From contig NZ_JAHTMR010000006.1 of NCBI RefSeq assembly GCF_019200975.1, positions 124,001 to 188,000 of the forward strand: a DNA stretch of 64,000 nt. The letters run 5' to 3'. The translations under genes and the position numbers were made by a program. The notes beneath the pieces are model-generated. The model ran no database searches and had not been told where the DNA came from. It worked only from the letters and a program-made list of their open reading frames with translations. Of the stretch, positions 20,435-28,863 are shown one piece after another (position 1 is the stretch's first letter; each line of letters begins with the position of its first letter). The stretch is from Pseudomonas sp. PD9R (GTDB taxonomy: Bacteria > Pseudomonadota > Gammaproteobacteria > Pseudomonadales > Pseudomonadaceae).

Positions 20435-20524
20435 TGTAGGAGCGAGGCTTGCCCGCGAAGAACGATAACGCGGTCTATCTATCAGACTGCGGCGTGACCT
20501 TCGCGGGCAAGCCTCGCTCCTACA
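20435..20524. repeat. REP pair, family B, inside the miaB-ybeZ gap
   Basis: Arms of 26 bases (20435-20460 and 20499-20524) are perfectly complementary and carry the GAGGCTTGCCCGCGAAG core. This family differs from the GATCGCAGCC type. It sits between two genes of the same operon on the minus strand. Confidence 0.87.
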
Positions 20525-20540
20525 GGTTTTGCGGCGCTTG

Positions 20541-21866
20541 TTAGATCAGCGAGCCCCGCAGCGAATGCGGCTGTGCGGCGTCGATGTGCACGTCGGCAAA
20601 CTGGCCGATCAACGTCGGATTGTCGCAACGGAAATTGACGATACGGTTATTTTCGGTCCGGCCTTGCAGCTCGCCGGGGTCCTTTTTCGAATAATCGGTT
20701 ACAAGAATCCGCTGGATCGAACCGACCATTTGTCGGCTGATCTCGAAACCCTGCTGGTTCAGGCGATGTTGCAGGGCGTTCAGGCGCTCTTTTTTCAGCT
20801 CTTCCGGTGTTTCATCGGCCAGATCGGCGGCCGGTGTGCCGGGGCGTTGGCTGTAGACGAACGAGTAGGAGAAGTCGAAACCGACGTCCTGGATCAGTTT
20901 CATGGTCTGTTCGAAGTCTTTCTCGGTTTCACCGGGGAAACCGACGATGAAGTCCGAACTGATGCAAATGCCCGGCACGGCGGCCCGCAGCTTGCGCAGT
21001 TTGGATTTGTATTCCAGCGCGGTGTGGTTGCGCTTCATCGCCGCAAGGATGCGGTCCGAGCCCGATTGCACCGGCAGGTGCAAGTGTTTCACCAGTTCCG
21101 GCACATCGGCATGAGCCTGGATCAGACTGTCGGAGAACTCCAGCGGGTGCGAGGTGGTGTAGCGGATGCGGTCGATGCCGTCGACGGCGGCGACCACGCG
21201 GATCAGTTCGGCCAGGTCTGCCAGGCGACCGTCGTGTGTCGTGCCGCGATAGCCGTTGACGTTCTGCCCCAGCAAGGTCACTTCGCGCACACCGTTTTCG
21301 GCCAGGTGAATGATCTCGGCAAGCACGTCGTCGAATGGGCGGCTGACTTCTTCGCCGCGGGTGTACGGCACCACGCAGAATGTGCAGTACTTGCTGCAAC
21401 CTTCCATCACCGACACATAGGCACTCGGACCGTCGATGCGCGGCTCGGGCAAGTGGTCGAACTTTTCGATTTCCGGGAATGAGACGTCAACTTGCGGCAG
21501 CTTGGTGAGGCGCGCGGCGTCAATCATTTCCGGCAGGCGGTGCAAGGTCTGCGGGCCGAATACCACGTCGACGTACGGTGCGCGATCGCGAATCGCCGCG
21601 CCTTCCTGGCTGGCCACGCAACCGCCGACGGCGATCACCATGTCCGGGTTGGCCAGTTTCAGTTCGCGCCAGCGGCCGAGTTGCGAGTAGACGCGGTCCT
21701 GCGCACGTTCGCGGATCGAGCAGGTGTTGAGCAGGATTACGTCGGCGTCTTCAGCGCGAGCAGTGACTTCCAGGGCCTGATGTTCGCCCAGCAGATCGAC
21801 CATGCGCGAGCTGTCGTACTCGTTCATCTGACAACCGTGGGTTTCGATGTAAAGCTTCTTGGCCAT
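20541..21866 (-). CDS. miaB: tRNA-2-methylthio-N6-dimethylallyladenosine synthase
   Basis: MiaB is a radical-SAM methylthiotransferase that makes ms2i6A37 in tRNAs reading UNN codons. The protein opens [17 protein letters not shown] (UPF0004 domain, first cluster Cys), has the radical-SAM CxxxCxxC in [16 protein letters not shown], and a C-terminal TRAM domain with the [11 protein letters not shown] pattern. I took ATG 21866 (MAKKLYIET), giving 441 residues; the frame extends 16 codons upstream without family similarity. It heads the miaB-ybeZ-ybeY-corC-lnt run and is divergent from the DUF1820 gene. Confidence 0.96.
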   Translation of the reverse strand: MAKKLYIETHGCQMNEYDSSRMVDLLGEHQALEVTARAEDADVILLNTCSIRERAQDRVYSQLGRWRELKLANPDMVIAVGGCVASQEGAAIRDRAPYVDVVFGPQTLHRLPEMIDAARLTKLPQVDVSFPEIEKFDHLPEPRIDGPSAYVSVMEGCSKYCTFCVVPYTRGEEVSRPFDDVLAEIIHLAENGVREVTLLGQNVNGYRGTTHDGRLADLAELIRVVAAVDGIDRIRYTTSHPLEFSDSLIQAHADVPELVKHLHLPVQSGSDRILAAMKRNHTALEYKSKLRKLRAAVPGICISSDFIVGFPGETEKDFEQTMKLIQDVGFDFSYSFVYSQRPGTPAADLADETPEELKKERLNALQHRLNQQGFEISRQMVGSIQRILVTDYSKKDPGELQGRTENNRIVNFRCDNPTLIGQFADVHIDAAQPHSLRGSLI

Positions 21867-21900
21867 GGAAAGAGTCATCACGTGATTCAAAGAACCGCGC

Positions 21901-21906
21901 ATTATA
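21901..21906 (-). promoter_or_regulatory. Likely -10 box for miaB
   Basis: On the minus strand the sequence reads TATAAT, 35 bases upstream of the miaB start codon. The -35 region is weak (TAGGAA at 17 bases). It is the best sigma-70 match in the divergent gap. Confidence 0.5.
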
Positions 21907-21932
21907 GGGAACATGTACCCAGGTTCCTACCG

Positions 21933-21959
21933 TTGCGCGTCCGGCGGCTATGCTATAGT
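21933..21959 (+). promoter_or_regulatory. Likely sigma-70 promoter for the DUF1820 gene
   Basis: TTGCGC (21933-21938) and an extended -10 TGCTATAGT (TATAGT at 21954-21959) are 15 bases apart, 42 bases before the ATG. The extended TGn motif may compensate for the short spacer. Confidence 0.5.
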
Positions 21960-22001
21960 TCGCGCCCTCATTTTTATCCCCCGATGTGTTGCTCGCCCAC
22001 C

Positions 22002-22331
22002 ATGACCAAACGTGAAGCTCCAATCTACAAGGTGATTTTCCTCAACCAGGGCCAGGTGTTCGAAATGTACGCCAAGCAGATCTATCAGAGTGATCTGTGG
22101 GGCTTTCTGGAAGTGGAAGAGTTCGTCTTTGGCGAGCGCACGCAAGTGGTCGTCGATCCGAGCGAAGAGAAGCTCAAGGCTCAGTTCGAAGGCGTGGTGC
22201 GCAGTTTTGTGCCGATGCATTCGATCGTGCGCATCGATGAAGTCGAGCGGCTCGGTACACCGAAAATCAGCGAAGCCCGCGGCGCGGTCGGCAATGTCAT
22301 GCCATTTCCGATGCCGATGCCTGAGAAGTAA
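22002..22331 (+). CDS. DUF1820 family protein
   Basis: This 109-residue protein starts MTKREAPIYKVIFLNQGQVF and matches the DUF1820 family, conserved in pseudomonads next to miaB. The fold is unknown to me; the sequence suggests a small beta-rich domain with a conserved VEEFVFGERTQVVVDP stretch and a Pro/Met-rich end (MPFPMPMPEK). No catalytic motif is visible. It is transcribed alone from a promoter divergent from miaB and ends before an inverted repeat. No function should be assumed. Confidence 0.85.
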   Translation: MTKREAPIYKVIFLNQGQVFEMYAKQIYQSDLWGFLEVEEFVFGERTQVVVDPSEEKLKAQFEGVVRSFVPMHSIVRIDEVERLGTPKISEARGAVGNVMPFPMPMPEK

Positions 22332-22360
22332 AAAGTAAATTTTTGAGGTGAGAGGCTTTC

Positions 22361-22493
22361 TGTGGCGAGGGAGCTTGTTCGCGCTGGGGCGCGAAGCGTC
22401 CCTAAACTCTACGCGCGCCGTATTTCTGACCTACCGCAATGGCTGACTTTACGACTGCTTCGCAGCCGAGCGGGAGCAAGCTCCCTCGCCACA
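22361..22493. repeat. Inverted repeat, family C
   Basis: TGTGGCGAGGGAGCTTG at 22361 is inverted at 22477-22493, with a long centre that contains further short complementary segments (GCGAAGCG region and GCTTCGC). This is a third repeat type in the window, also seen as a compact palindrome at 42121. It lies between two converging genes. Confidence 0.75.
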
Positions 22494-22508
22494 GGTGGCC
22501 GTGTTGCT

Positions 22509-23063
22509 TCAGGGCAGTGGCGAAAACGGCGTACGCCCATCGGCGCTCTGCAATTCCATCAGGTATTTGCGGAAGATTTGCCCAAGCACCTGGGTGGCGA
22601 CTTCCAGTTCCTGGCGGGGCATCTTTTCAGTGACTTCGTCAGCGGTATCCAGCGCATCTTCAGCGCCATTGACCGCCGCCATTTTCAGCAGGATATACGC
22701 CTGAATGTTATTGGCCGGCACGCCTTCGCCGTGGAAGAACATGGTGCCGAGTTTGAATTGCGCCTGTGCGTGGCCTTGCAGCGAGGCCTTTTCGAAGTAG
22801 CTCAGGGCTTGATTGAGGTCGCGCGGCGCGTTTTTGCCTTCGTAGTAGAACTCACCCAACTCGTATTGCGCTTGGGCATCCCCTTCATCAGACGCTTTCT
22901 GGCAGGCGGCGAGCGCCTGTGCCAGGTCTTGCGGCTGGGTATTGAGGGTGCAGCGACCCATCGCTGGGATTAACAACGAGTTACCGCCTGCTTGTGCGAG
23001 CGCGAGCAGCGGCTGAAGGAGCAACAGGCAGCCCAGTGAAAGGGCGCGGCCGGTGCGGTTCAT
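22509..23063 (-). CDS. Exported Sel1-like repeat protein
   Basis: The 184-residue product has a signal peptide (hydrophobic LGCLLLLQPLLALAQA) and two to three Sel1/TPR-like helical repeats, for example AQYELGEFYYEGKNAPRDL and AQFKLGTMFFHGEGVPANN. Such proteins usually mediate protein contacts in the periplasm. The last third has no clear repeat. A gene of the same kind lies between the DUF1820 gene and hemL in P. aeruginosa. The partner is unknown. Confidence 0.85.
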   Translation of the reverse strand: MNRTGRALSLGCLLLLQPLLALAQAGGNSLLIPAMGRCTLNTQPQDLAQALAACQKASDEGDAQAQYELGEFYYEGKNAPRDLNQALSYFEKASLQGHAQAQFKLGTMFFHGEGVPANNIQAYILLKMAAVNGAEDALDTADEVTEKMPRQELEVATQVLGQIFRKYLMELQSADGRTPFSPLP

Positions 23064-23289
23064 GGGAATCGACTTACCTCTGGAGGGCGCGCGGACCCAT
23101 CGAGGGGATCCAATAAGCGCGCATTATGAAATAAGCAGGGCCAACCTTACAAAGTCTTTACTCGTTTTTCTGCTGCGCGGGAAATATATCGCCCACTTTG
23201 CTGGGGATTATTGGCAGATGAGTAGGAAAAAGCGTGGGAATGTAGGTGAAAGCTGACGCCAGCAATGGCCAACGTCAGCGTCAACAGCG

Positions 23290-24573
23290 TTATTTCAGCG
23301 CAGCGAAAGCGCGCTCGGCGGCGTCCAGAGTCAGTTTCAGTTCGGCTTCGCCGTGGGCGATCGAGGTGAAGCCGGCTTCGAATGCACTCGGTGCGAGGTA
23401 CACACCGCCTTCCAGCATCAAGTGGAAGAAGCGGCCGAACAGGCCTGCGTCGCTGGCCATCACGTCATCGAAGGTCACGATGTCGTCGGCGCCGCTGAAG
23501 TACAGGCCGAACATGCCGCCAGCCTGAGTAGTCACGAACGGAATGCCCGCCGCATCAGCGCACTGTTGCAAGCCGTCGAGCAGGCGAGTGGTGTAGTCGG
23601 TCAGTTCGGCGTGGAAGCCAGGACGGCTGATCAGGCGCAGGGTCGTCAGGCCGGCCGCCATCGCCAGCGGGTTACCCGACAATGTGCCAGCCTGGTACAC
23701 CGGGCCCAGCGGAGCGATGCGCGACATGATTTCGCGTTTGCCGCCGAAGCAGCCGACCGGCATGCCGCCACCGATGATCTTGCCGAAAGTGGTCAGGTCC
23801 GGCGTTACTCCGTAGTGAGCCTGGGCGCCGCCGAGGGCAACGCGGAAACCAGTCATCACTTCGTCAAAAATCAGCACCACGCCGTGCTTGTCACACAAAG
23901 TGCGCAAGCCTTCGAGGAAACCGGGGGCTGGCGGCACGCAGTTCATATTGCCGGCCACCGGCTCGACGATGATGCAAGCCACGTCCTGGCCGACTTCGGC
24001 GAGCATGGTTTCAACGGCGTCGATGTCGTTGAACGGCAGGGTCAGGGTGTGTTTGGCGAAGGCCGCCGGTACGCCCGCCGAGCTCGGTACACCTTGGGTC
24101 AAGGCGCCGGAACCGGCCTTGACCAACAGGCTGTCGGAGTGACCGTGGTAGCAGCCTTCGAACTTGATGATGCTGTCGCGGCCAGTGAAACCACGGGCCA
24201 GGCGGATAGCGCTCATGGTCGCTTCGGTGCCGGAGCTGACCATGCGTACCATTTCCATCGACGGCACCAGCGAGCAAACCAGATCGGCCATCTGGGTTTC
24301 CATCTCGGTCGGCGCGCCGTAGGACAGGCCATGCTCAAGCTGCTTGCGCACTGCATCCAGCACGTCCGGATGGCTGTGGCCGAGAATCATCGGGCCCCAG
24401 GAACCGACGTAATCCACATAACGTTTGTCGTCTTCGTCAGTGACGTAGGCGCCTTCGGCGTGCTTGAAGAACAACGGCGTGCCGCCGACGCTCTTGAACG
24501 CGCGAACCGGCGAGTTCACGCCACCGGGAATGTGTTTCTGGGCATTGGCAAACAGGGTTTCGGAACGAGACAT
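23290..24573 (-). CDS. hemL: Glutamate-1-semialdehyde 2,1-aminomutase
   Basis: HemL converts glutamate-1-semialdehyde to 5-aminolevulinate, the start of tetrapyrrole synthesis by the C5 route. It is a PLP class III aminotransferase; the Schiff-base Lys is K265 in [10 protein letters not shown], with the PLP-binding [10 protein letters not shown] (235-244) and [12 protein letters not shown] (113-124) regions. The product has 427 residues, the family length. It lies downstream of thiD-thiE on the same strand, 27 bases after thiE. Confidence 0.97.
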   Translation of the reverse strand: MSRSETLFANAQKHIPGGVNSPVRAFKSVGGTPLFFKHAEGAYVTDEDDKRYVDYVGSWGPMILGHSHPDVLDAVRKQLEHGLSYGAPTEMETQMADLVCSLVPSMEMVRMVSSGTEATMSAIRLARGFTGRDSIIKFEGCYHGHSDSLLVKAGSGALTQGVPSSAGVPAAFAKHTLTLPFNDIDAVETMLAEVGQDVACIIVEPVAGNMNCVPPAPGFLEGLRTLCDKHGVVLIFDEVMTGFRVALGGAQAHYGVTPDLTTFGKIIGGGMPVGCFGGKREIMSRIAPLGPVYQAGTLSGNPLAMAAGLTTLRLISRPGFHAELTDYTTRLLDGLQQCADAAGIPFVTTQAGGMFGLYFSGADDIVTFDDVMASDAGLFGRFFHLMLEGGVYLAPSAFEAGFTSIAHGEAELKLTLDAAERAFAALK

Positions 24574-24600
24574 GTTCGGACTCTCAAATCAGATTTTAAG

Positions 24601-25227
24601 CTACTTAATAGAAAGCAGTTCATTGAAGGCGCGGGCGCGGCGTGTCACTTCAGCCGTGCTCTCGGCACCAAACAGGCCATGCACCACCGCTAGCAGATCG
24701 ACGCCATGGGCCACCAGCGGGGCGGCGTTTTCCAGGGTGATGCCGCCGATGGCGCAGATCGGCAAGTGCAGTTGCTTGCGGGCCTGATCGAGCAGGTCGA
24801 GGCTACAGGTCGGCGCGCCGGGCTTGGTGTTGGAATTGAAGAAGCGGCCGAACGCGACATAACTGGCGCCTTCCTTGGCGGCCTGTTCGGCGAGTTCGAG
24901 TTGCGCGTGGCAAGTCGAACCGATGATCGCCTGACGACCGAGCAGCGAGCGGGCCGGGGTCAGCGGGCCATCGGTCTGCCCCAGGTGCACGCCGACGTTC
25001 AGGCGCGCGGCCAGTTCGGCGTCATCATTGATGATCAGCTGGGTTTTGTAGCGTTCGCACAGATCTCGCAGAGCCTCGGCTTCACGCAATCGACGGGCCT
25101 CGTCGCTGCTCTTGTCGCGGTATTGCAGCAGGGTGACGCCGCCTTCCAGCGCCGCCTCCACGTACGAAAGAAATTTGCCAGCCAGCAGTTGGCTGTCGGT
25201 GATGGCGTACAGGCCACGTAGTTTCAT
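24601..25227 (-). CDS. thiE: Thiamine-phosphate synthase
   Basis: ThiE joins HMP-pyrophosphate and the thiazole phosphate to form thiamine phosphate. The TIM-barrel protein of 208 residues starts [15 protein letters not shown] and shows [28 protein letters not shown], and [10 protein letters not shown], all typical of the family. It follows thiD by 18 bases on the same strand. No TPP riboswitch is visible upstream of thiD. Confidence 0.95.
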   Translation of the reverse strand: MKLRGLYAITDSQLLAGKFLSYVEAALEGGVTLLQYRDKSSDEARRLREAEALRDLCERYKTQLIINDDAELAARLNVGVHLGQTDGPLTPARSLLGRQAIIGSTCHAQLELAEQAAKEGASYVAFGRFFNSNTKPGAPTCSLDLLDQARKQLHLPICAIGGITLENAAPLVAHGVDLLAVVHGLFGAESTAEVTRRARAFNELLSIK

Positions 25228-25245
25228 CAGACAGCCCCCATGACG

Positions 25246-26043
25246 TTACGAACAGAAATCCAGCGGCAGGCGACGCGGCACGAATTGGCCTTTGCCCAAC
25301 TGCTCGGCATCGCGCAGGGTGCGCCACGTGTAGTTAAGTGCAGTCTGTACGGCGCTGGCGAGGTTTTCACCCTGGGCCAGACGGCCGGCGAGGGCGCTGG
25401 CCAAGGTGCAGCCGGAACCGTGATAACTGCCGGGCAAGCGCTGGCAGGTGAAGGTTTCGCGGTGGCCGTCGCGGCTGTAGAGGCGATTGTGGATTTCGGT
25501 TTCATCGCCATGGCCGCCGGTAATCAGCAGGTGTTTGACGAATGGCAGGAGTTTTTCAGCGCACTCGTCCGCGGTGCCGTCTGGCAGTTCGGCGAGGATG
25601 CGGGCTTCGGGAAGGTTGGGGGTGGCGATGATCGACAGGGGCAGCAGGCGTTCGCGCATGGCGTAGCCGACTTCGTCCTTGCCCAGGCGTCCGCCGCCGC
25701 CGGCGCGCAGTACCGGGTCGCAGACCACTGGCAAATGCGGGTGCGCCGAAAGCAGTTCGACGACAGTGTCGACCATTTCCAGGGAGCCGAGCATGCCCAG
25801 TTTGACCGCTGCGACTTCGGAGTCGTTGAGCACGGCATTGGCCTGGGCCAGCACCCACTCACGGTCGAGGACGCGGAAGTCAGTGACATTGACGGTGTCT
25901 TGCACGGTCAGGGCGGTGACGGCCGGAGCCGCATGGCAACCCTGAGCGAGCAGGGCTTCGATATCTGCCTGCAAGCCGGCGCCACCACTTGGGTCGTGGC
26001 CGGAGAGACAGAGGACAACGGGGCGAGAGCTGTAGATATTCAT
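25246..26043 (-). CDS. thiD: Hydroxymethylpyrimidine/phosphomethylpyrimidine kinase
   Basis: ThiD phosphorylates HMP and HMP-phosphate for thiamine synthesis. The 265-residue ribokinase-fold protein starts MNIYSSRPVVLCLSGHDPSGGAG, the family hallmark, and has the ATP site region GSGCTLASALAG near the C-terminus, with the catalytic Cys/Asp environment. I used ATG 26043; the open frame runs further upstream into a REP element and is not coding there. It is first of thiD-thiE-hemL. Confidence 0.95.
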   Translation of the reverse strand: MNIYSSRPVVLCLSGHDPSGGAGLQADIEALLAQGCHAAPAVTALTVQDTVNVTDFRVLDREWVLAQANAVLNDSEVAAVKLGMLGSLEMVDTVVELLSAHPHLPVVCDPVLRAGGGGRLGKDEVGYAMRERLLPLSIIATPNLPEARILAELPDGTADECAEKLLPFVKHLLITGGHGDETEIHNRLYSRDGHRETFTCQRLPGSYHGSGCTLASALAGRLAQGENLASAVQTALNYTWRTLRDAEQLGKGQFVPRRLPLDFCS

Positions 26044-26404
26044 GGTGCGCGAGCTTACCACCAAACATCTTTTTTCGGGTGCGCATGCACACCCGTTGCA
26101 GCGGTTGAAAATGATCAAAAGATCGCAGCCTTCGGCAGCTCCTACATACTGCAATCCCGCAGGAGCTGCCGAAGGCTGCGGTCTTTTGAATCTTTCTGAC
26201 CGAGTCAACAGCTCTATCTCAATAATCTTCGCTGGAACGCCCGTGCTAGAGCCTTTGTAGGAAAAATTTCTGTAGTGCTCAATGGCCATCAACGGCTATG
26301 CTAGAGTGGATCCAAACCAATAACAGGTAACACCGGTTTTACGTCTACTCAAAAGGAATGGGGGGGCTTCCTGACAGAACCGGACAGGCCACGCTGGGGC
26401 ATAA
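26044..26404. other. Divergent thiD-ladS intergenic region
   Basis: These 361 bases hold a REP pair (26113-26190) close to thiD, then an AT-richer stretch with a possible extended -10 (TGCTAGAGT, 26299-26307) for ladS about 98 bases before its ATG. No ORF with a ribosome-binding site and no riboswitch fold is evident. Confidence 0.6.
26113..26190. repeat. REP pair, family A1
   Basis: Inverted copies of GATCGCAGCCTTCGGCAGC with TCCTACA ends inward; the right arm has one change (GCTGCGGTC). It lies in the divergent region, 70 bases upstream of thiD, unlike most copies that sit at gene ends. Confidence 0.85.
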
Positions 26405-28789
26405 ATGCGCTATTTGCTGATGTTGATGTTGTGCTTGCCCTTTTTCGCGAGCGCCGTCGAATTCGATGAGTCCACTCAAAGCCTTCCCCTGGGCCGATCC
26501 CTGCAGGTCTTTGAAGACGCAGGTGGTCAGGCGACCATCGCGGATGTGCGTGCGCAAGCGGCGGCCGGCAACTTCAAACCTCACGACAAAGCCACCCTCA
26601 ACGCCGGGTATTCACGTTCGGTATTCTGGCTGAAAATCGACCTGCATTACCGCCCGACCGATCCGTCGGCGCAACGGACCTGGCTGCTGGAACTGGCCTA
26701 TCCGCCCCTCGATCACCTTGATCTCTACCTGTCCGACGCTACTGGAAACTACCAATTGGTTCGGCAGACCGGCGATGCCTTGCCCTTCGCCAGTCGTGAG
26801 ATCCGCCAGAACAATTACCTGTTCAGTCTGAATTTCACCCCGGACCAAACACAAACCGTGTACCTGCGTTTGCAAAGCGAAGGCTCGATCCAGGCACCGG
26901 TGACATTGTGGTCGAGTACCGCGTACCTGGAAGAGCAGCCCGTTCGACTTTACGTGCTGGGGCTGATTTACGGCGTGCTGCTGGGGATGCTGGTCTACAA
27001 CCTGTTCATCTACCTCAGTGTGCGCGACACCAGTTACCTCTATTACATCGTCTACATCGCTTCGTTCGGCTTGTATCAGCTGTCGGTGAACGGCGCGGCC
27101 GTGCAGTATTTCTGGCCGGACAATCCCTGGTGGGCCAATGCCGCGACGCCGTTTTTCATCGGCTGCGCCGGGCTGTTCGGCAGTCAGTTCGCCCGCAGTT
27201 TCTTGCAGACAGCCACTCACAGTCGCTGGCTCGATCGTTTGTTGCTGGCGTTGGTAGCGTTCAGCGCACTGGTGGTTGGCTTGTCCTTGATGACCAGTTA
27301 CGCCCTGGCCTTGCGCCTGGCGACGGCGCTGGCGCTGACCTTCACAGTGGTGATTTTTGCCGCCGGGATTTTCGCCTGGCTGCGCGGCCTGCGGGTGGCG
27401 CGGTATTTCATCATCGCCTGGTCGGCGTTTTTGCTCGGCGGCATCATTAACACCCTGATGGTGTTGGGTTACCTGCCGAACGTGTTCCTGACCATGTATT
27501 CCAGCCAGATCGGCTCGGCCATCGAAGTGGCGCTGCTGTCTTTGGCCCTGGCCGACCGCATCAACGCCATGCGCGAGCAGCAAGCGCAAACCCTGCTCGA
27601 CGCCGGGCAAAAGCTCGAAGTGCTCAACCAGCAACTGGCACACAGTAACAAGCTCAAGGACGAATTCCTCGCCACCTTGACCCACGAATTGCGTACGCCC
27701 ATGAACGGGGTGATCGGTTCGCTGGAGCTGATGCAAACCGTCGAGATGGACCCGGAGCTGGAGCAGTACCAGCAGACCGCTGCGGGCTCGGCACGGGAAA
27801 TGATGCGTATGGTCAACGGTATTCTGACCCTGACCGAGTTGCAGGCCGGCAAGCTCAAGGCCTATCCGGCAACCTTCAGCCTGCGCGGTGTGGTCGAGAC
27901 GTTGCGCGTGCAGTTCGACGGCAACGCGTCGGGCAAGTCGCTGGATTTCAAAGTCGACGTCGCACCGAATGTGCCGGATCGCCTGCACGGTGACAGCGCC
28001 AAGCTGGCGCAATGCCTGGAATGCTTGCTGGATAACGCCATCAAGTTCACCAAGGTAGGGGGGCTGGCGCTGCGGGTGTCGGGTAAAACCGTCAAACCCG
28101 ATCGGCTGGCGTTGACTATCGCGGTGATCGACACGGGTATCGGTTTCACTGACTTGGGGGAGGCGACCCTGTATCAGCGCTTCTTCCAGCTCGACGGTTC
28201 GATGACCCGCGAATACGGCGGTCTGGGCATCGGCCTGGCCATTTGCCGACAACTTGTGGAATTGCTCGGCGGGCGACTGACGCACCGCTCCGAGCCCGGG
28301 AGTGGCAGTCGTTTCCAGCTCGACGTCGAATTTGAAGTGCCGGCGGTGGAACGTTCGACAGTGCCATTGATGGCGCGAGACTTCCCGCGCCTGCGGCTGC
28401 CGCAGGACTGCACCGTGTTGCTGGTGGACGACAACAACGTCAATCAGTTAGTGATGCGCGGCATGTTGCTCAAGCTCGGTTTTCGGGTTCGCACGGCGGA
28501 CAGTGGCATCACCGCGCTGGATGTTCTGCAACGTGAAACTTTCGACGCGGTACTGCTCGATTGTCAGTTGCCGACGATGGATGGCGTGTCGGTCTGCTGC
28601 CAGATCCGCGCCTTGCCGGGCTGCGCCGACTTGCCAGTGTTCATGATTGCCCAAGGTGTGGACCGAGAACGTTGCCCGACCGGCTCACTGATCGACTACC
28701 TGAGCAAGCCGGTGAAATTCGAAGATTTGCAGGCGGCGCTCTATCGCCGGGTACTCTGCCCGCAGCAGGGCGAAAGCGCCGGCAGTTAG
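26405..28789 (+). CDS. ladS: Hybrid sensor kinase LadS
   Basis: LadS is an inner-membrane hybrid kinase that feeds the GacS/GacA-RsmA pathway and favours sessile, biofilm-type behaviour. The 794-residue product has a signal peptide, a periplasmic 7TMR-DISMED2 domain (about 20-175), seven membrane helices (about 180-385), a HisKA domain with phospho-acceptor His427 in THELRTPMNG, an ATPase domain (N box near LLDNAIKF, 541-548), and a C-terminal receiver (D675/D676, phospho-acceptor D719, Lys in LSKPVK). Gene order after thiD matches P. aeruginosa ladS. The usual receiver Thr/Ser appears replaced by Ala (VFMIAQG). Confidence 0.93.
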   Translation: MRYLLMLMLCLPFFASAVEFDESTQSLPLGRSLQVFEDAGGQATIADVRAQAAAGNFKPHDKATLNAGYSRSVFWLKIDLHYRPTDPSAQRTWLLELAYPPLDHLDLYLSDATGNYQLVRQTGDALPFASREIRQNNYLFSLNFTPDQTQTVYLRLQSEGSIQAPVTLWSSTAYLEEQPVRLYVLGLIYGVLLGMLVYNLFIYLSVRDTSYLYYIVYIASFGLYQLSVNGAAVQYFWPDNPWWANAATPFFIGCAGLFGSQFARSFLQTATHSRWLDRLLLALVAFSALVVGLSLMTSYALALRLATALALTFTVVIFAAGIFAWLRGLRVARYFIIAWSAFLLGGIINTLMVLGYLPNVFLTMYSSQIGSAIEVALLSLALADRINAMREQQAQTLLDAGQKLEVLNQQLAHSNKLKDEFLATLTHELRTPMNGVIGSLELMQTVEMDPELEQYQQTAAGSAREMMRMVNGILTLTELQAGKLKAYPATFSLRGVVETLRVQFDGNASGKSLDFKVDVAPNVPDRLHGDSAKLAQCLECLLDNAIKFTKVGGLALRVSGKTVKPDRLALTIAVIDTGIGFTDLGEATLYQRFFQLDGSMTREYGGLGIGLAICRQLVELLGGRLTHRSEPGSGSRFQLDVEFEVPAVERSTVPLMARDFPRLRLPQDCTVLLVDDNNVNQLVMRGMLLKLGFRVRTADSGITALDVLQRETFDAVLLDCQLPTMDGVSVCCQIRALPGCADLPVFMIAQGVDRERCPTGSLIDYLSKPVKFEDLQAALYRRVLCPQQGESAGS

Positions 28790-28863
28790 GCAGATATGAC
28801 ACTTTGTTCGGCCGGGGGGCGGTGATTAACTGAAATCCCTTGGCTGACCAAAGGAGCCCCGTC

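Noticed and set aside
25246..26292. TPP riboswitch upstream of thiD
   Set aside because: The upstream bases are a REP pair and an ordinary gap; the conserved CTGAGA and thi-box sequences are not seen.
26612..28285. Open frame of 557 codons on the minus strand opposite ladS
   Set aside because: Composition is rich in Gln, Arg and His, typical of shadow frames, and ladS is unambiguous on the other strand.
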